15,000 nucleotides of DNA. It comes from Halocaridina rubra. Lineage: Eukaryota; Arthropoda; Malacostraca; Decapoda; Atyidae. Position 1 is the first letter of the stretch. Each line of letters begins with the position of its first letter. The translations under genes were made by a program, and so were the position numbers. This document shows positions 1 to 14,610 of the stretch, one piece after another. Location of the stretch: assembly GCA_037179515.1 (NCBI GenBank), contig JAXCGZ010021599.1, positions 1 to 15,000 on the forward strand, written 5' to 3'. The notes under the pieces are model-generated. The model made no database searches, had not been told where the DNA came from, and saw only the letters and a list, made by a program, of their open reading frames with translations.

Positions 1-1112
1 TGTTGTCATAACCTCTAACTGAGTCTTTAGGTGTGGTGTTCCACTATTTACAAACGAAAGGCTAATACGGAGGGAAATTTTTCAAACTGAGCATGTCTTG
101 CAGAGAGTAAGCAGTGATATTCAATTATCTACTCCGAAAACATTTTGGCCTATTAGAGAAATAAGCTTTTTGTGATCATCTTCTCTAAAGCTGTCTTCAG
201 AGGTCGTGCTCAATGCTTGGAGAAAATAAGCTGAGGTGATAAAAAAAAAGGGTCCTATATAGAAATAGGCACTGTGATCAAATATTGTACAGGAGGTTTC
301 CAGGTGTATTGTTTTTTTTTTTTACTAGTAGTTATTTCAAAACACACTCAATGTGTCAAAGGAAAATAATAATATTTTCTTGTATAACCAAGACGAGATC
401 TATGAGAATGTTACTTATCTGGGAAGTCATACATTATCATACCTTAATATGAGTTTTCAGGGTTGCTCTTAGTTTTTCATATTTCCTTTATTCAATAACC
501 AAAGGTGGTTACTTATCCTAATATTGTGACTTCTAAGGAAAATCATGCCACATATGTCTAAACAGGATTCACCAGCGGCAGTATTCTTTGTGTCATTTAA
601 ATACTAAGCATGGGTAAAATGATGCCAGACATTTCAATAAATTATACAATATACAAATCTCTGAGACAGTAACATTGCATTCCTAGCTTACCTATACTGA
701 AAAAAATCCTCTTTAAAATAAACTATATTGTTATAAATGTTTCTAACATAGTCTTCAGGGATTCTGTTCTATTAATTTATTTTTTTTCTAAAAACAGTAG
801 GATGGAGACTAGAATGTAAAAAAAAAATAAACTACAGAATGTGCTGCAAATGTTCTATACAAAATTTATGCATGGAAGTAATATTTGAATAATCTACTCT
901 ATCTGAGATGTTATCTATGTTGCCTTAATAAACAAGTAAAAATCACAAGTAACATTTCCTAAAGGGTGATGAGTTTTACCCATACTATTCTAATACACCA
1001 CGATTGGTGTTGAAAAGTTATGGAAACGCCATTTAATCTCTATTAATACGAGTATTTATTGAGCATGAGAGAAGTCACTTTTAACAAAGAGAGGACAAGG
1101 ACATCACATCTG
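1..1112. other. AT-rich non-coding stretch, no gene seen
   Basis: No open frame of useful length and no recognisable protein block was found on either strand. The only simple features are homopolymer runs: nine A at 241-249, twelve T at 312-323 and a shorter A run near 818. Stop codons are frequent in all frames. An intron or intergenic DNA are equally compatible with this. No splice-site pair stands out. Confidence 0.6.
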
Positions 1113-1468
<356 letters not shown>

Positions 1469-1541
<73 letters not shown>

Positions 1542-1589
1542 GAGAGAGAGAGAGAGGAGAGAGAGAGAGGAGAGAGAGAGAGAGGAGGG

Positions 1590-1643
<54 letters not shown>

Positions 1644-1678
1644 CGAGAGAGAGACAGATGAGAGAGTGAGGCAGAGGA
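1469..1678. repeat. Compound (GT)n-(GA)n microsatellite
   Basis: A run of about 29 GT units (1469-1527) switches directly to GA repeats (1527-1640). The GA part has several GG interruptions (GGAGAGAG, GAGGGAGAG), and a degenerate GA-rich tail continues to about 1678 after TCGCGA at 1641-1646. The open frames read here in both directions (Val-Cys then Arg-Glu on +; Thr-His and Ser-Leu on -) are repeat artefacts. Alternating purine-pyrimidine GT DNA and the purine-only GA strand are established substrates for Z-DNA and triplex formation respectively. Whether that happens here is unknown. Confidence 0.97.
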
Positions 1679-1726
1679 ATAGCTAAAGTCAGTATTATGG
1701 AATATTTAAAAATACTCCACTTGCTT

Positions 1727-1738
1727 CCCCCCCCCCCC
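1727..1738. repeat. Poly-C run of 12
   Basis: Twelve consecutive C, about 50 bp after the GA-rich tail. It is the only long G/C homopolymer in the window. Its exact length is likely to vary between individuals and to be error-prone in sequencing. Confidence 0.9.

Positions 1739-3910
<2,172 letters not shown>

Positions 3911-3993
<83 letters not shown>
3911..3993. repeat. (CT)n microsatellite, perfect
   Basis: About 41 CT units without interruption. The Ser-Leu frame on + and the Arg-Glu frame on - across it are repeat artefacts. The right edge, TCTCTCTCGTTG, is repeated exactly at 4217-4228, which identifies this tract as the probable target of the retroposon described next. Confidence 0.98.
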
Positions 3994-3996
<3 letters not shown>

Positions 3997-3997
3997 G
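3986..3997 (+). repeat. Left copy of 12-bp target-site duplication
   Basis: TCTCTCTCGTTG here is identical to 4217-4228. The CGTTG part is not simple repeat, so the match is not explained by CT periodicity alone. The true duplication could be a little longer or shorter on the CT side. Confidence 0.65.
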
Positions 3998-4216
3998 TGT
4001 GCATTCTGCGTTTCTCTGAGCTTTACTTTTGCATATAATGTACTCTGTGCTGCCATACTGTGAGTTGTGTGTTAGTATGCAGCAATGTTTTATCATTGTG
4101 TACACCTCCCTGTAAACTATGTTCTATTCTTGGTTTTGTATCCATTTGAAGCATTATTTGTATGAACTCATGTAATGTCTGACGCCTTGGCGCAATAAAT
4201 TAATAAAATAAAATAA
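3998..4216 (+). mobile_element. Retroposed 3' end of a non-LTR element
   Basis: A 219-bp insert between two identical 12-bp direct repeats. At its 3' end a small hairpin (CGCC-TT-GGCG, 4183-4192) is followed by CAATAAATTAATAAAATAAAATAA-type sequence, which contains polyadenylation-signal-like AATAAA motifs and is A-rich up to the right repeat. A variable-length flanking duplication, an A/T-rich simple tail and a missing 5' portion are the established signature of target-primed reverse transcription by LINE-type elements. No reverse transcriptase coding sequence is present, so it is either a severely 5'-truncated LINE or a SINE that borrows a LINE tail. The family cannot be named from sequence alone. 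Confidence 0.65.
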
Positions 4217-4228
4217 TCTCTCTCGTTG
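4217..4228 (+). repeat. Right copy of 12-bp target-site duplication
   Basis: Identical to 3986-3997 and placed immediately after the A-rich tail of the retroposon, as expected for insertion by target-primed reverse transcription. Confidence 0.65.
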
Positions 4229-6180
4229 GTATCATGTTTACAGCCTTGGTCAAAAGACGAAGCCCTGATGCACAATGAGGACTAAATCACTCAAATGGTT
4301 CCTGGCCCATCAAAGCCTTTGTAAACAAACCGTACTCACATTTATATTTGATTGCTGTTCCTTATTTGCCTCTAAAAGACTAGTGTTTACTTTTGGCTCT
4401 ACAATTTACTAGCGGAGTCCTTCCTGTTACAAACTCTCTCCATTCATCCAGGTTTGGGCTCGGCATCAAAATATATGACGCTCTCTCTTCATACGCCTCT
4501 TGGAGGCTAGCGTTTATTTCAAATTCAATATTTTCTACCGACAACCTTTACTGACATCAGCACCCTCCATTTACTCATGCTTAAAACTTTCACATAGTTG
4601 AAATGGGCTGTTTCATGTTCGTGTCACTTTTGCTTTAATCATATTAAATGGTGTTAACAAGTTATAAATAAGGCACTCATGCTTGATCTGTAGAGATACT
4701 TTATTTCAGGTACGAAAAGTATAGGACTACAAGTACTTATTTTTCTTTTAATTTTTATATGAGAGAAATAATGAAAAAACTTACGTAAATATGGTTCCAG
4801 TGATAGAATATACTTGCATTAAGATATTTTCAAGTAAAAGTAATACACACACATACATAGTCGTTTTTCCGACAGATATAGCTAAAGCCTGGAGAGAGAG
4901 AGAGAGAGAATGCTATACTTATTGAATTTTGCAACATTTATGCAGAGGACTAACATTAGCGTGCCCCTCACTACCAAGATAAGTGCTTGACGTTCATCTG
5001 CACAACTGCAGAATGTAGACATGCATCTTTAATGGCTATTCGAACTAGTCAGCCTGCCCCTGCTGAATAACAAATTTGCCTGTCGTTAATGAGTCAGTAA
5101 ACATATTAGGATAGTCTTTTGATAATAGGCGTTACTGAACAAGTCTATAGCAAAGGAGTAGAAGGAATGGAATACAAAGAATTAAATAGTACAGGGATGA
5201 TAATTACAGACTGCTATTCTTAGCTTACCATAAAAGTATAACGACACATGTACACAAGCGGGCAAAAGGGATTCGGGCGTGTTTGTTCAGTGCTATAAAC
5301 TGAGATAGTGCATGGGGAATTACTACAAGATGAAGCAGAATGGGTAAGCCAGTTTCGGATGTCAAACCTCACGGTATTGGTTTGCGCACTTACACTGTGG
5401 TGACCAACAGCCTACAGTAGTTAAGTATGAGAAGAATGGGATGAATTAGCTTTCTGGTGAAGGGGTATCATCTTCATAAGGAGGATTACTCGACACTAAA
5501 TATATGCATATGTAAAAAAATCTCTCTTTGATTAACATCTGGCTGTAGTCAAAGAAGTCGACCATTACCATCATCTTTCTTATTGATACTGTTCCAAGAT
5601 ATTACAAAACCAAGCATCTCTTTCTAGGAAGCGGGGAAGAAACAGCGTAAAAAAAAGAATGCAATTAAATATTGATCAAGAAGATGAAAGTGAGGCCTTG
5701 GACAACTCACTATACCAAGGTAGTTAAGTTCTCCACGATGCCTTTATTTCTTTTAAAAATTATATCTGAAGCATAATGTCTTGCAACCCAGGGGAAAATA
5801 TACATCTCTGATAGCAATCAGATTAATTATTGTCTTTATATCTTCATTGAAAATAATAGACGTTATATATACTTTTTATTTTTTTTCTGTTCCAAATAGT
5901 TACTATTAATTAAATACTAAAACAAGACTTATAATATTACACTAAATATACAGAAACTCTAAGAATACTATAAGAAAGCTATTCTTCAAGAGTAACAGCT
6001 ATTCCCATGATAATTTAGGTCGCAGTTTCTCACTAGCTTCAAGGAAAGTAGCGTCAGTTTGCCTCTATAAGTATATGGAAAGATCTCCTTCTTGATACCA
6101 ATCCTCTCCACTGAATTGGCTAAATACTGTCACCGAGATGAGCTGACTCGCTCACCCAATGACTGGCTTATTGAAATAAA
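4229..6180. other. Non-coding stretch, no gene seen
   Basis: About 1.95 kb with no frame of interest and no recognisable domain. Base composition is a little less AT-rich in 4230-4560 than further on. The only internal simple repeat is a nine-unit (GA)n at 4892-4909. Intron or intergenic DNA are both possible. Confidence 0.55.
4892..4909. repeat. Short (GA)9 microsatellite
   Basis: Nine GA units, far shorter than the other arrays in the window. It may represent an early stage of array growth or the residue of a contracted one. Confidence 0.9.
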
Positions 6181-7200
6181 AAGATCTGCAAGACTTAAAA
6201 TTTGATGCTTCTAACTTTAGGATGAATGGATCCCCTCTAAAGCCAAATCTTCTAAACATGTACCTAGCTATATATGATTTCAAAATAATAAAATTCACTG
6301 ATCATAAGGTAAATTAAGTGATAATGAATATCTAAATCCACAAGCACTAAAATTAGGAAAAAATCTATCTTAAAAAGCCCAGATACCATCAATAACACAA
6401 TCTAAGTTTCTTGACCATAAAAAAATATAAGTTTACATAAATACTATACATCCCAGGCTATAGATGAATTAAAAACAATAAAGTTACCCTGATTATATAG
6501 AATACTGTATTAAGTAATTATGAAAATACACAATCATTAAAACCTTGAAATATTTAATCTTAAGGGCACAGACCTCCTCAAAAATATCAAGTAAGTCTTC
6601 TGACCATAAAAATATTGTTTGCATAAACTATATACACGTCCCAAGTTATGAAGAATTCAAAGCAAGAAAAGTATCCTGATTACATGTAGGCATAGAAAAA
6701 ATGAGAGGCCAGATACGGGAGCATTAAAAGTCGAAGGTTTTGATTCTTACAGAGATCAGACGAACTCAAAAACAATAAGAAAAATATTGAAAAGATTTGA
6801 ATGAATACCTAAATTCCCATGCTAGATACGAACGTAAAGTAGAAAGTTTATTCAAAACATTGGATGAAACAGAGAATACTGAAAGAACAGATAGGTGAGC
6901 ACTGAAATTTTGAGGCTGTTAAACTTTAAAATAAAATCTTCCAAAGTGTAGTTTCTTTAATGCTAACAAAAAGATTAAAAAAAGACACCACGTACTAAGT
7001 TGGGATATATTCAGAGCATTGTCTAGTTCCAAAACCTATTCATAAAATAGTCTATGTCATGACTGACATAGGTCAGTAAGACTTTAATGAATTACGTAAA
7101 TCTACAGCACTTCATTAACCAGTTATGTATTATATGTGTAAATGTCATGTTCAAATACAGAATTTTCTTACAAACTAATATGATATAAAATAAAGGAACT
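6180..7200. repeat. Decayed tandem array, period 175-190 bp
   Basis: A motif resembling TCCCA-GCTA-ATGAATT recurs at about 6259, 6449, 6638, 6813 and 6990, that is at spacings of 190, 189, 175 and 177 bp. A second motif (AGCACTAAAATT-like) recurs in a consistent phase at about 6341, 6531, 6719 and 6899, with weaker matches near 6184 and 7106. A third (CTGACCATAAAAA) is at 6411 and 6600. Copies are heavily diverged, and only 6411-6500 versus 6600-6690 align easily by eye. The unit has no coding potential. The period is close to a nucleosome repeat length, typical of many satellite DNAs, but a dead satellite is only one reading. Confidence 0.65.
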
Positions 7201-7899
<699 letters not shown>

Positions 7900-7900
<1 letters not shown>

Positions 7901-9450
7901 AATAATTACTTTCTAAACACTAAACATATGACAGTCACCATTTACTACAAAATCAGTTACTCTGAAAATTACTGCTAAATTCTTTTAGCTAAAGCTCACT
8001 TATAGCTTACTAGGGAAGCAATATCTATTCAACTGTGATTAAAAATAGAAATTTTCGAAAAGCCAGCAGAACCCGCTACTTGTGATCTGATCAAAAGATC
8101 ACTAACAACTCCCTTAGAAGCAAACCTCATCTTAAATGTGTTCAAAATAAGATAAGCTTTTGAAGTCATTTACTTTAAGAGTCAAAAGTTATTACATCAT
8201 GAGAAGAGCTCAAGAAAATCTCCTGGAAACCAAATCTTTTCTCAACTGTTAAAGACAGGAAAATCTGTTAGCATTTATGGTAAAGCTAGTTCCTCTGGAA
8301 GTCATATCTTGCACATATAGGGGCGCAAGTTCATTTACAATGCCCATGATCTAATACCATTTAAACTCAAAATCAAATATTTTAAGAGTTTTGCAAAGCA
8401 GGCATTTTTGAAGCTATATGAGTTTTATTACAAAACATAGAAGGTATATACAGGTACTAAGAACAAAATCATCTAAAAAGTCCTAGAATGCACATACTCT
8501 TAGAATCAACTGTATCAAATACGATCTCATATAATCAGATTTCACTGCCTTACAATATTACTCTGCATTTCCATACCAAATAATATTAAAAAAATCTTGT
8601 AAAACCCTCTAGAAAGCAAAATCCCTTAACACTTTTTTAAGATCTGAAAAATCAATTACTCTGGAAGTCACAGCCAGTATAAAATACTATCTAACAGCTC
8701 ACTAAAAATGCCTTTAAAATTAATAAGAAGTCAGAGTAAACAGTCTTTCAAAATATATAGGCCTTGAAAAGGCATAATATACTAAAAGCAACTATTACTT
8801 CGATTGCAATACAAGTACCTGCATATAATAACCGTATACTCACTACAAATGCTTAAAACTGAATCAACTAACTCTGAAATAAAAAACTGGAAGTCTCATG
8901 AAGTCAGATTTTTTTGCAGAATCAATAACTTTGGAAGTCAAGAGTCGATATGTAGACCATAATCTAATTAAAAACATCTTTCCAAAGCATATTATATTCA
9001 ACAAGGTTAAAAACTTGGAAGACTCTTCGAGGTCATGGCTATTAAAAATGAAATACATAGCAACTCATACCATATAAATCAACGTAAAATCGTGACCTCC
9101 TAAATGTAAAACTCTCACTGTTATTGAAACATGTAAATCTCATGAAATCAAAGTTTTGCAATGTCTGTTAGTACAGGGGCCATAAAAACACATACTTAAA
9201 GCAGATCATCAAAAACACCTTTGAAAAGTACAAAAACACATGCTGACAATATCTATATCGCAAAACAGGAGACTTCGCATTGCAACAGCAACATATATAG
9301 ACTAAAACTCAATAAAAGTGTTACAAAATCATATCTATTGCACTACATAGCACTTGAAAATTTGGAAATCCCACAAGAGTTAAACTTTTATACCCAATTA
9401 GTTTGGAACTCAATGCCAGTATCTGCTCAGCATGGCATCTATTAGGTACT
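7900..9450. repeat. Degenerate repeat region, spacing near 240 bp
   Basis: Variants of a CTGGAAGTCA-like motif recur at about 8161, 8409 (weak), 8655, 8886, 9129 and 9360, giving spacings of 231-248 bp. A second motif resembling ATCTAATxAAAAACxxCTTTxxAAAGC recurs at about 8091, 8348, 8596, 8686, 8962 and 9201. The clearest pair is 8884-8990 against 9127-9235, which align with an offset of about 242 bp. Phase is not strict, with sub-copies at 8930 and 9015, so indels or nested duplications have scrambled the array. Short frames here (minus 8864-9058, plus 9221-9445) lie wholly in repeat and are not genes. It may be a more decayed relative of the array at 6.2-7.2 kb. Confidence 0.45.
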
Positions 9451-10409
9451 TAGCAATAAGAGGCAGTGATATTCATGAGATTTCTAGGACGTAATATCGA
9501 CCTATATAAGTGATAAAACTTGCAAGATGTAAACAAGCAAGTATATTAATGAACTTATCCGAAGGGAGAAAAACAAGCACCAAAAGTAAGACTTGCACCT
9601 CCTCTTTGATCAGTAAATCATTCATGACGTAATCAGTGACATACAATATAAAATAATATCAAAACCAAGCAAAAACAGCGCAGAAGTGAAAAAAAAAATG
9701 CAAAAAATATAGGGAAAAATTTTAGTGGGATAAACACGCGCACAATAAATAAAAAATTACGTTTTAATTTTAATTATATATAGAGTAGCAAGCGACGCTA
9801 AATCAGATAAAAAACAAAGAAGCAAACACATTGCATTTGGATAAACAAGCACATTAACGATAACAAATTGTTCACGTTTTTCACAGACATTAAATAATAA
9901 CAATTATGTGATAATTGTGAAAAATGTCAGACCTTCCTTTTGGAAGGTCAGTAAAACATCATATAAAAACTATTTGCATTGCAAGTTAAATCTACATATA
10001 TTACAAGGCATTCTCTGGGCAATAATCAATGTCAACTAAGAATTCTTAGTGAGTACATCACTGGATACTGCATATTTGTCATAAGAGCAAAACATGCCAT
10101 ATCCAAGCTAACATTAATATAAGAAAAATAAATTCTGTACCCAATCAAATGCGTTTGTAACAGATAAAGGAATTGTATTATGCTCCAGGCAAATAGTCCC
10201 CAGATTATCTATCTTCCTCTCCATTATACTACTTAAAAGGTAATAAATTAATTTTCAAATTAAAGTCAAATGACTCACATAATGTACATGGGATAGTATG
10301 AGTGACATGAAGGTAACGGGTCAAAGTATCATTGAGAAGGTTAAGATTAAGAATATGCTCAAGGTTTTACAATAAGTATTGACAGCCAGTGAGGTTTTGT
10401 AAGAGGTCA
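9451..10409. other. Unique-looking non-coding stretch with small hairpins
   Basis: About 960 bp with no gene-like frame. Three perfect short inverted repeats occur: 9900-9918, 9930-9949 and the 16-bp palindrome at 10035-10050. At 10391 a GAGGTTTTGTAAGAGGTC segment resembles GAGGTGTTATAAAAGGTC at 10447, inside the first duplicated unit. Otherwise featureless. Confidence 0.5.
9900..9949. repeat. Two adjacent perfect hairpins
   Basis: ACAATTAT-GTG-ATAATTGT (9900-9918) is an 8-bp stem with a 3-base loop. Twelve bases on, GACCTTCC-TTTT-GGAAGGTC (9930-9949) is an 8-bp stem with a 4-base loop. The second is GC-containing and would be fairly stable. No run of T follows it and this is not a bacterial context, so it is not called a terminator. 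Confidence 0.5.
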
Positions 10410-10668
10410 GAAAAATTAATTATATAGGGAATGGGTGATTTCATATGAGGTGTTATAAAAGGTCAAATAAAAATATATAAATATTTAGAGAGAGGCTGAA
10501 TTTCTTGGACCCTGACTCTTCTGTTGTCACCTGTGTTCCAGGGGTTGTGTGGAAGTGAACTATGTTGTCTTTCTGTACATTGCTGTATATGCAAAAACTA
10601 ACAGTATTAAAAGTGAGGAACTTTAATTTAAATTTTATAATGTATCTAAATCATAAGAAATAGTAGTC

Positions 10669-11249
<581 letters not shown>

Positions 11250-11936
11250 GGTGCACATAAAAGTTAGGTGTCGCACATATCCTGGGCTATTTGAAGTAGA
11301 GCACCACTGAGCAAATTTCTATTATAGTCAAAAAAGCCATCTTTAAATAGTGCATGTTTGCAGCAATACATCATTTTATTAAACCATTAGGTGAATCAAT
11401 GCCACTACACAGATTCAATTAGCTCAGTGCTATCACTAATTTGTATGTAGAGCCAAATCTTGTATTCTTTCATAGCATTACTACTGTATACATTCAATTG
11501 TTCAGTCAAATAAAAATAAGTATTAATAATAGAAAGAGTAGTAGACATAGTTGCAAGGATCTTGAATGACACCAAACGCAGCTTTTTAACACATTTTCTA
11601 CAGAAGGAAAACCTACATACCTGTCGTGTTTCCTTAAATTGAAGGCCAGGCCTATGCTCTTGGCACAAATGGAAAAACACTAGCTATTTCCTTATGCATC
11701 ACACATCTGGAATAAAAATAAATTGCTTTACTACAATAGTATTACACCAATTTATGGAAATGATGTCATTCAAAACAAAAATTAATATTCAAAATATATA
11801 CTGTACATTACTGCAATAATGGCAGGAACTAAAGAAGTGATACTAGTTACAAATAACAGAATATATAGAGAACTGGAGGAACATATCCATGCCAGCCTGG
11901 TAATACTGTAATGGCCAGGGAAGAAGTCTTAAAATA
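11250..11936. other. Right body of duplicated unit, copy A, no gene
   Basis: About 690 bp shared with copy B at about 12811-13544. A minus-strand frame (11405-11680, 91 codons) is not preserved in copy B and is not called a gene. On the minus strand an 86-bp segment (11621-11706) is bounded by a good acceptor (pyrimidine-rich, then CCAG) and a good donor (CAG/GTATGT), and the same holds in copy B. However, all three frames of it are closed in copy A. Confidence 0.55.
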
Positions 11937-11940
11937 TTAT

Positions 11941-12011
<71 letters not shown>

Positions 12012-12017
12012 TAATAA
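11937..12017. repeat. (TAA)n microsatellite, copy A
   Basis: About 25 TAA units with minor imperfections at both ends (ATTATTATAA at the left, one CAA at 12009). It marks the junction between the two duplicated units. The poly-Tyr frame on the minus strand is an artefact. Confidence 0.96.
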
Positions 12018-12026
12018 CTTAAATAT

Positions 12027-12049
12027 ATATGGAATAGGTGATTCCATAT
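12027..12049. repeat. 9-bp-stem hairpin at start of copy B
   Basis: ATATGGAAT-AGGTG-ATTCCATAT is a perfect 9-bp inverted repeat with a 5-base loop, at the left edge of the unit. The copy A equivalent (about 10424-10446) is degraded in the stem. It could be a chance palindrome or part of an old terminal structure. Confidence 0.5.
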
Positions 12050-12284
12050 GAGGTGTTGCAAAAGGTCATATAAAAAGATCTAAATATATAGAGAGAGGCT
12101 GAATTTCTTGGCCCCTTGACTCTTCTGTTGTTATCTGTGTTCCAGGGGTTGTGGGGAAGCAGTCAAGTGAACTATGTTGTCTTTCTGTACATGGCTGTAT
12201 ATGCATAAGCTAACAGCATAATAAGTGAAGAACTTTAATCTAAACTTTATAATGTATCTAAATCATAAAAAAATAGTTGTCTAA

Positions 12285-12286
<2 letters not shown>

Positions 12287-12380
<94 letters not shown>
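12287..12380. repeat. (AT)n left of MITE, copy B
   Basis: A perfect alternating AT tract of about 94 bp, in the same position as 10673-10803 in copy A but shorter and without interruptions, so the two arrays have evolved independently since duplication. Confidence 0.97.
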
Positions 12381-13544
<1,164 letters not shown>

Positions 13545-13596
<52 letters not shown>

Positions 13597-13608
13597 CAAT
13601 AATAATAT
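13545..13608. repeat. (TAA)n microsatellite, copy B
   Basis: About 20 TAA units with one TCA interruption near 13596. It ends the second duplicated unit, as the (TAA)n at 11937-12017 ends the first. Confidence 0.96.
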
Positions 13609-14002
13609 ATGACAACAGTAGACTGCTAAAGAGCAAAGTTAAGGTTATTAAAACACCCCACATGTTGACCAAAATCAGATTTGATATTTTTGCCAAGTGC
13701 TGAAAGAATCTGACCCTTATCTTAGCTACAGTAGCTTTGTTTCAATACTTTCCCCATCCCCAATCATGGTTAGGGGGCACTGCTCAGGAAATAATCATTA
13801 AAAAAAAATGGAAGCAACAAAACATGAGAGAGCCAATGTTCTGCAACAGATCTGAAAGAAGTAAAACATTTCATAATTACATAAATGTGTTTACAATACT
13901 GTAATACTGAATTCTGCATAATGACTACGGAAGTGTAAACATAGTAACTAAAACTATACAGAGCACAAAAAAGTGCTATTTTACTTTTAACTCTAAATAT
14001 AA
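13609..14002. other. Spacer between duplication and transposase relic
   Basis: About 390 bp. If the transposase relic downstream were full length, its N-terminal helix-turn-helix (CENP-B-like) domain would fall here, but I cannot recognise it in any plus-strand frame. The stretch is AT-rich with many stops. Confidence 0.4.
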
Positions 14003-14610
14003 ACTAAAGCGCAATATTTCGTTGTGTAAAAGATAACAAATACTGTGAAAGACTGTATGGGAATTTTGGATGAACTCATTGTGGAGAATGGATATTTTCT
14101 CAAACAGATTTTTATGGATGAAGCCTTCCTATTTCTGGTAATGATAACCTGAAAAAATTGTCATCCATACAGAGGCAAGCCAATGCTAGGCTGTAAAGAA
14201 CAGGATTAGTGTTGCGAGAAGACAAAGTTTCAGAGAATTACTGATGATCTTTTGTGACTTGGCACAGTGAAAACATTAGTGGATCCAAAAGATTAATAGG
14301 CATTTATTTCTTGTCTATTATAGAGGCAATAAAAAGGCATAACGACCCAACAGCTTTTTCAAGATGCCCTTCTGATATACCATGCAAGAAATATAGAAAT
14401 GTACTGTTTGGCAGAAAAAAATTACTTCCATATTTTGTTCAACCTCGATAATGATCATGGCCATCTTTTAATGATGAAGTGGATCTCATCACCAATAAGT
14501 TCCTCTCAACATGACCTCTTAGATATAAGAAGTTATTGCAGAAAATAAGGCCAAAAACATTAAACATCATTGATAAGGTTATACAGTATTGCTTTAATGA
14601 AGGCAGGCAA
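14003..14610 (+). pseudogene. Tigger/pogo-type DDE transposase relic
   Basis: A broken transposase with several colinear family blocks. Around 14030-14149 the frame reads ...LDELIVENGYFLKQIF then MDEAFLF, matching the E.GY...QIFN.DETGLF block with the first catalytic Asp (codon 14117-14119) and one residue lost before it. At 14336-14464, in the same phase, comes LF...Y......EMYC...NYFHILFNLDNDHGH, matching the LF..WF...Y.....FKILL.LDNAPGH block with the second catalytic Asp (14447-14449). The two Asp codons are 110 codons apart, close to the spacing in Tigger proteins. After a frameshift, YKKLLQKI and VIQYCFNEG (14524-14604) resemble the C-terminal YRRKLL and TI.NCF..AGF motifs. In-frame stops (14150-14152, 14183-14185 and others), the shift and a deletion including the third Asp make it non-functional. 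The pogo/Tigger group moves DNA by cut-and-paste at TA sites. The open frame 14254-14451 is an out-of-phase shadow. Confidence 0.72.

Noticed and set aside
7052..7071. CTATGTCA-TGAC-TGACATAG inverted repeat
   Set aside because: An isolated 8-bp stem inside the decayed tandem array and not shared by the other units. Chance is sufficient.
6180..7200. CRISPR-like array
   Set aside because: Units are 175-190 bp, diverged throughout, without short identical repeats separated by unique spacers, in a eukaryotic context.
10035..10050. 16-bp perfect palindrome ACTAAGAATTCTTAGT as a regulatory site
   Set aside because: A single AT-rich palindrome of this size has no partner, no adjacent gene and no known matching binding site that I can name.
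11405..11680. 91-codon minus-strand frame in duplicated unit A
   Set aside because: The homologous region of unit B does not keep the frame, so there is no sign of selection on a protein.
14254..14451. 65-codon open frame as a small gene
   Set aside because: It lies in a different phase from the transposase blocks that cover the same DNA. The in-phase reading with stops gives the recognisable family motifs.
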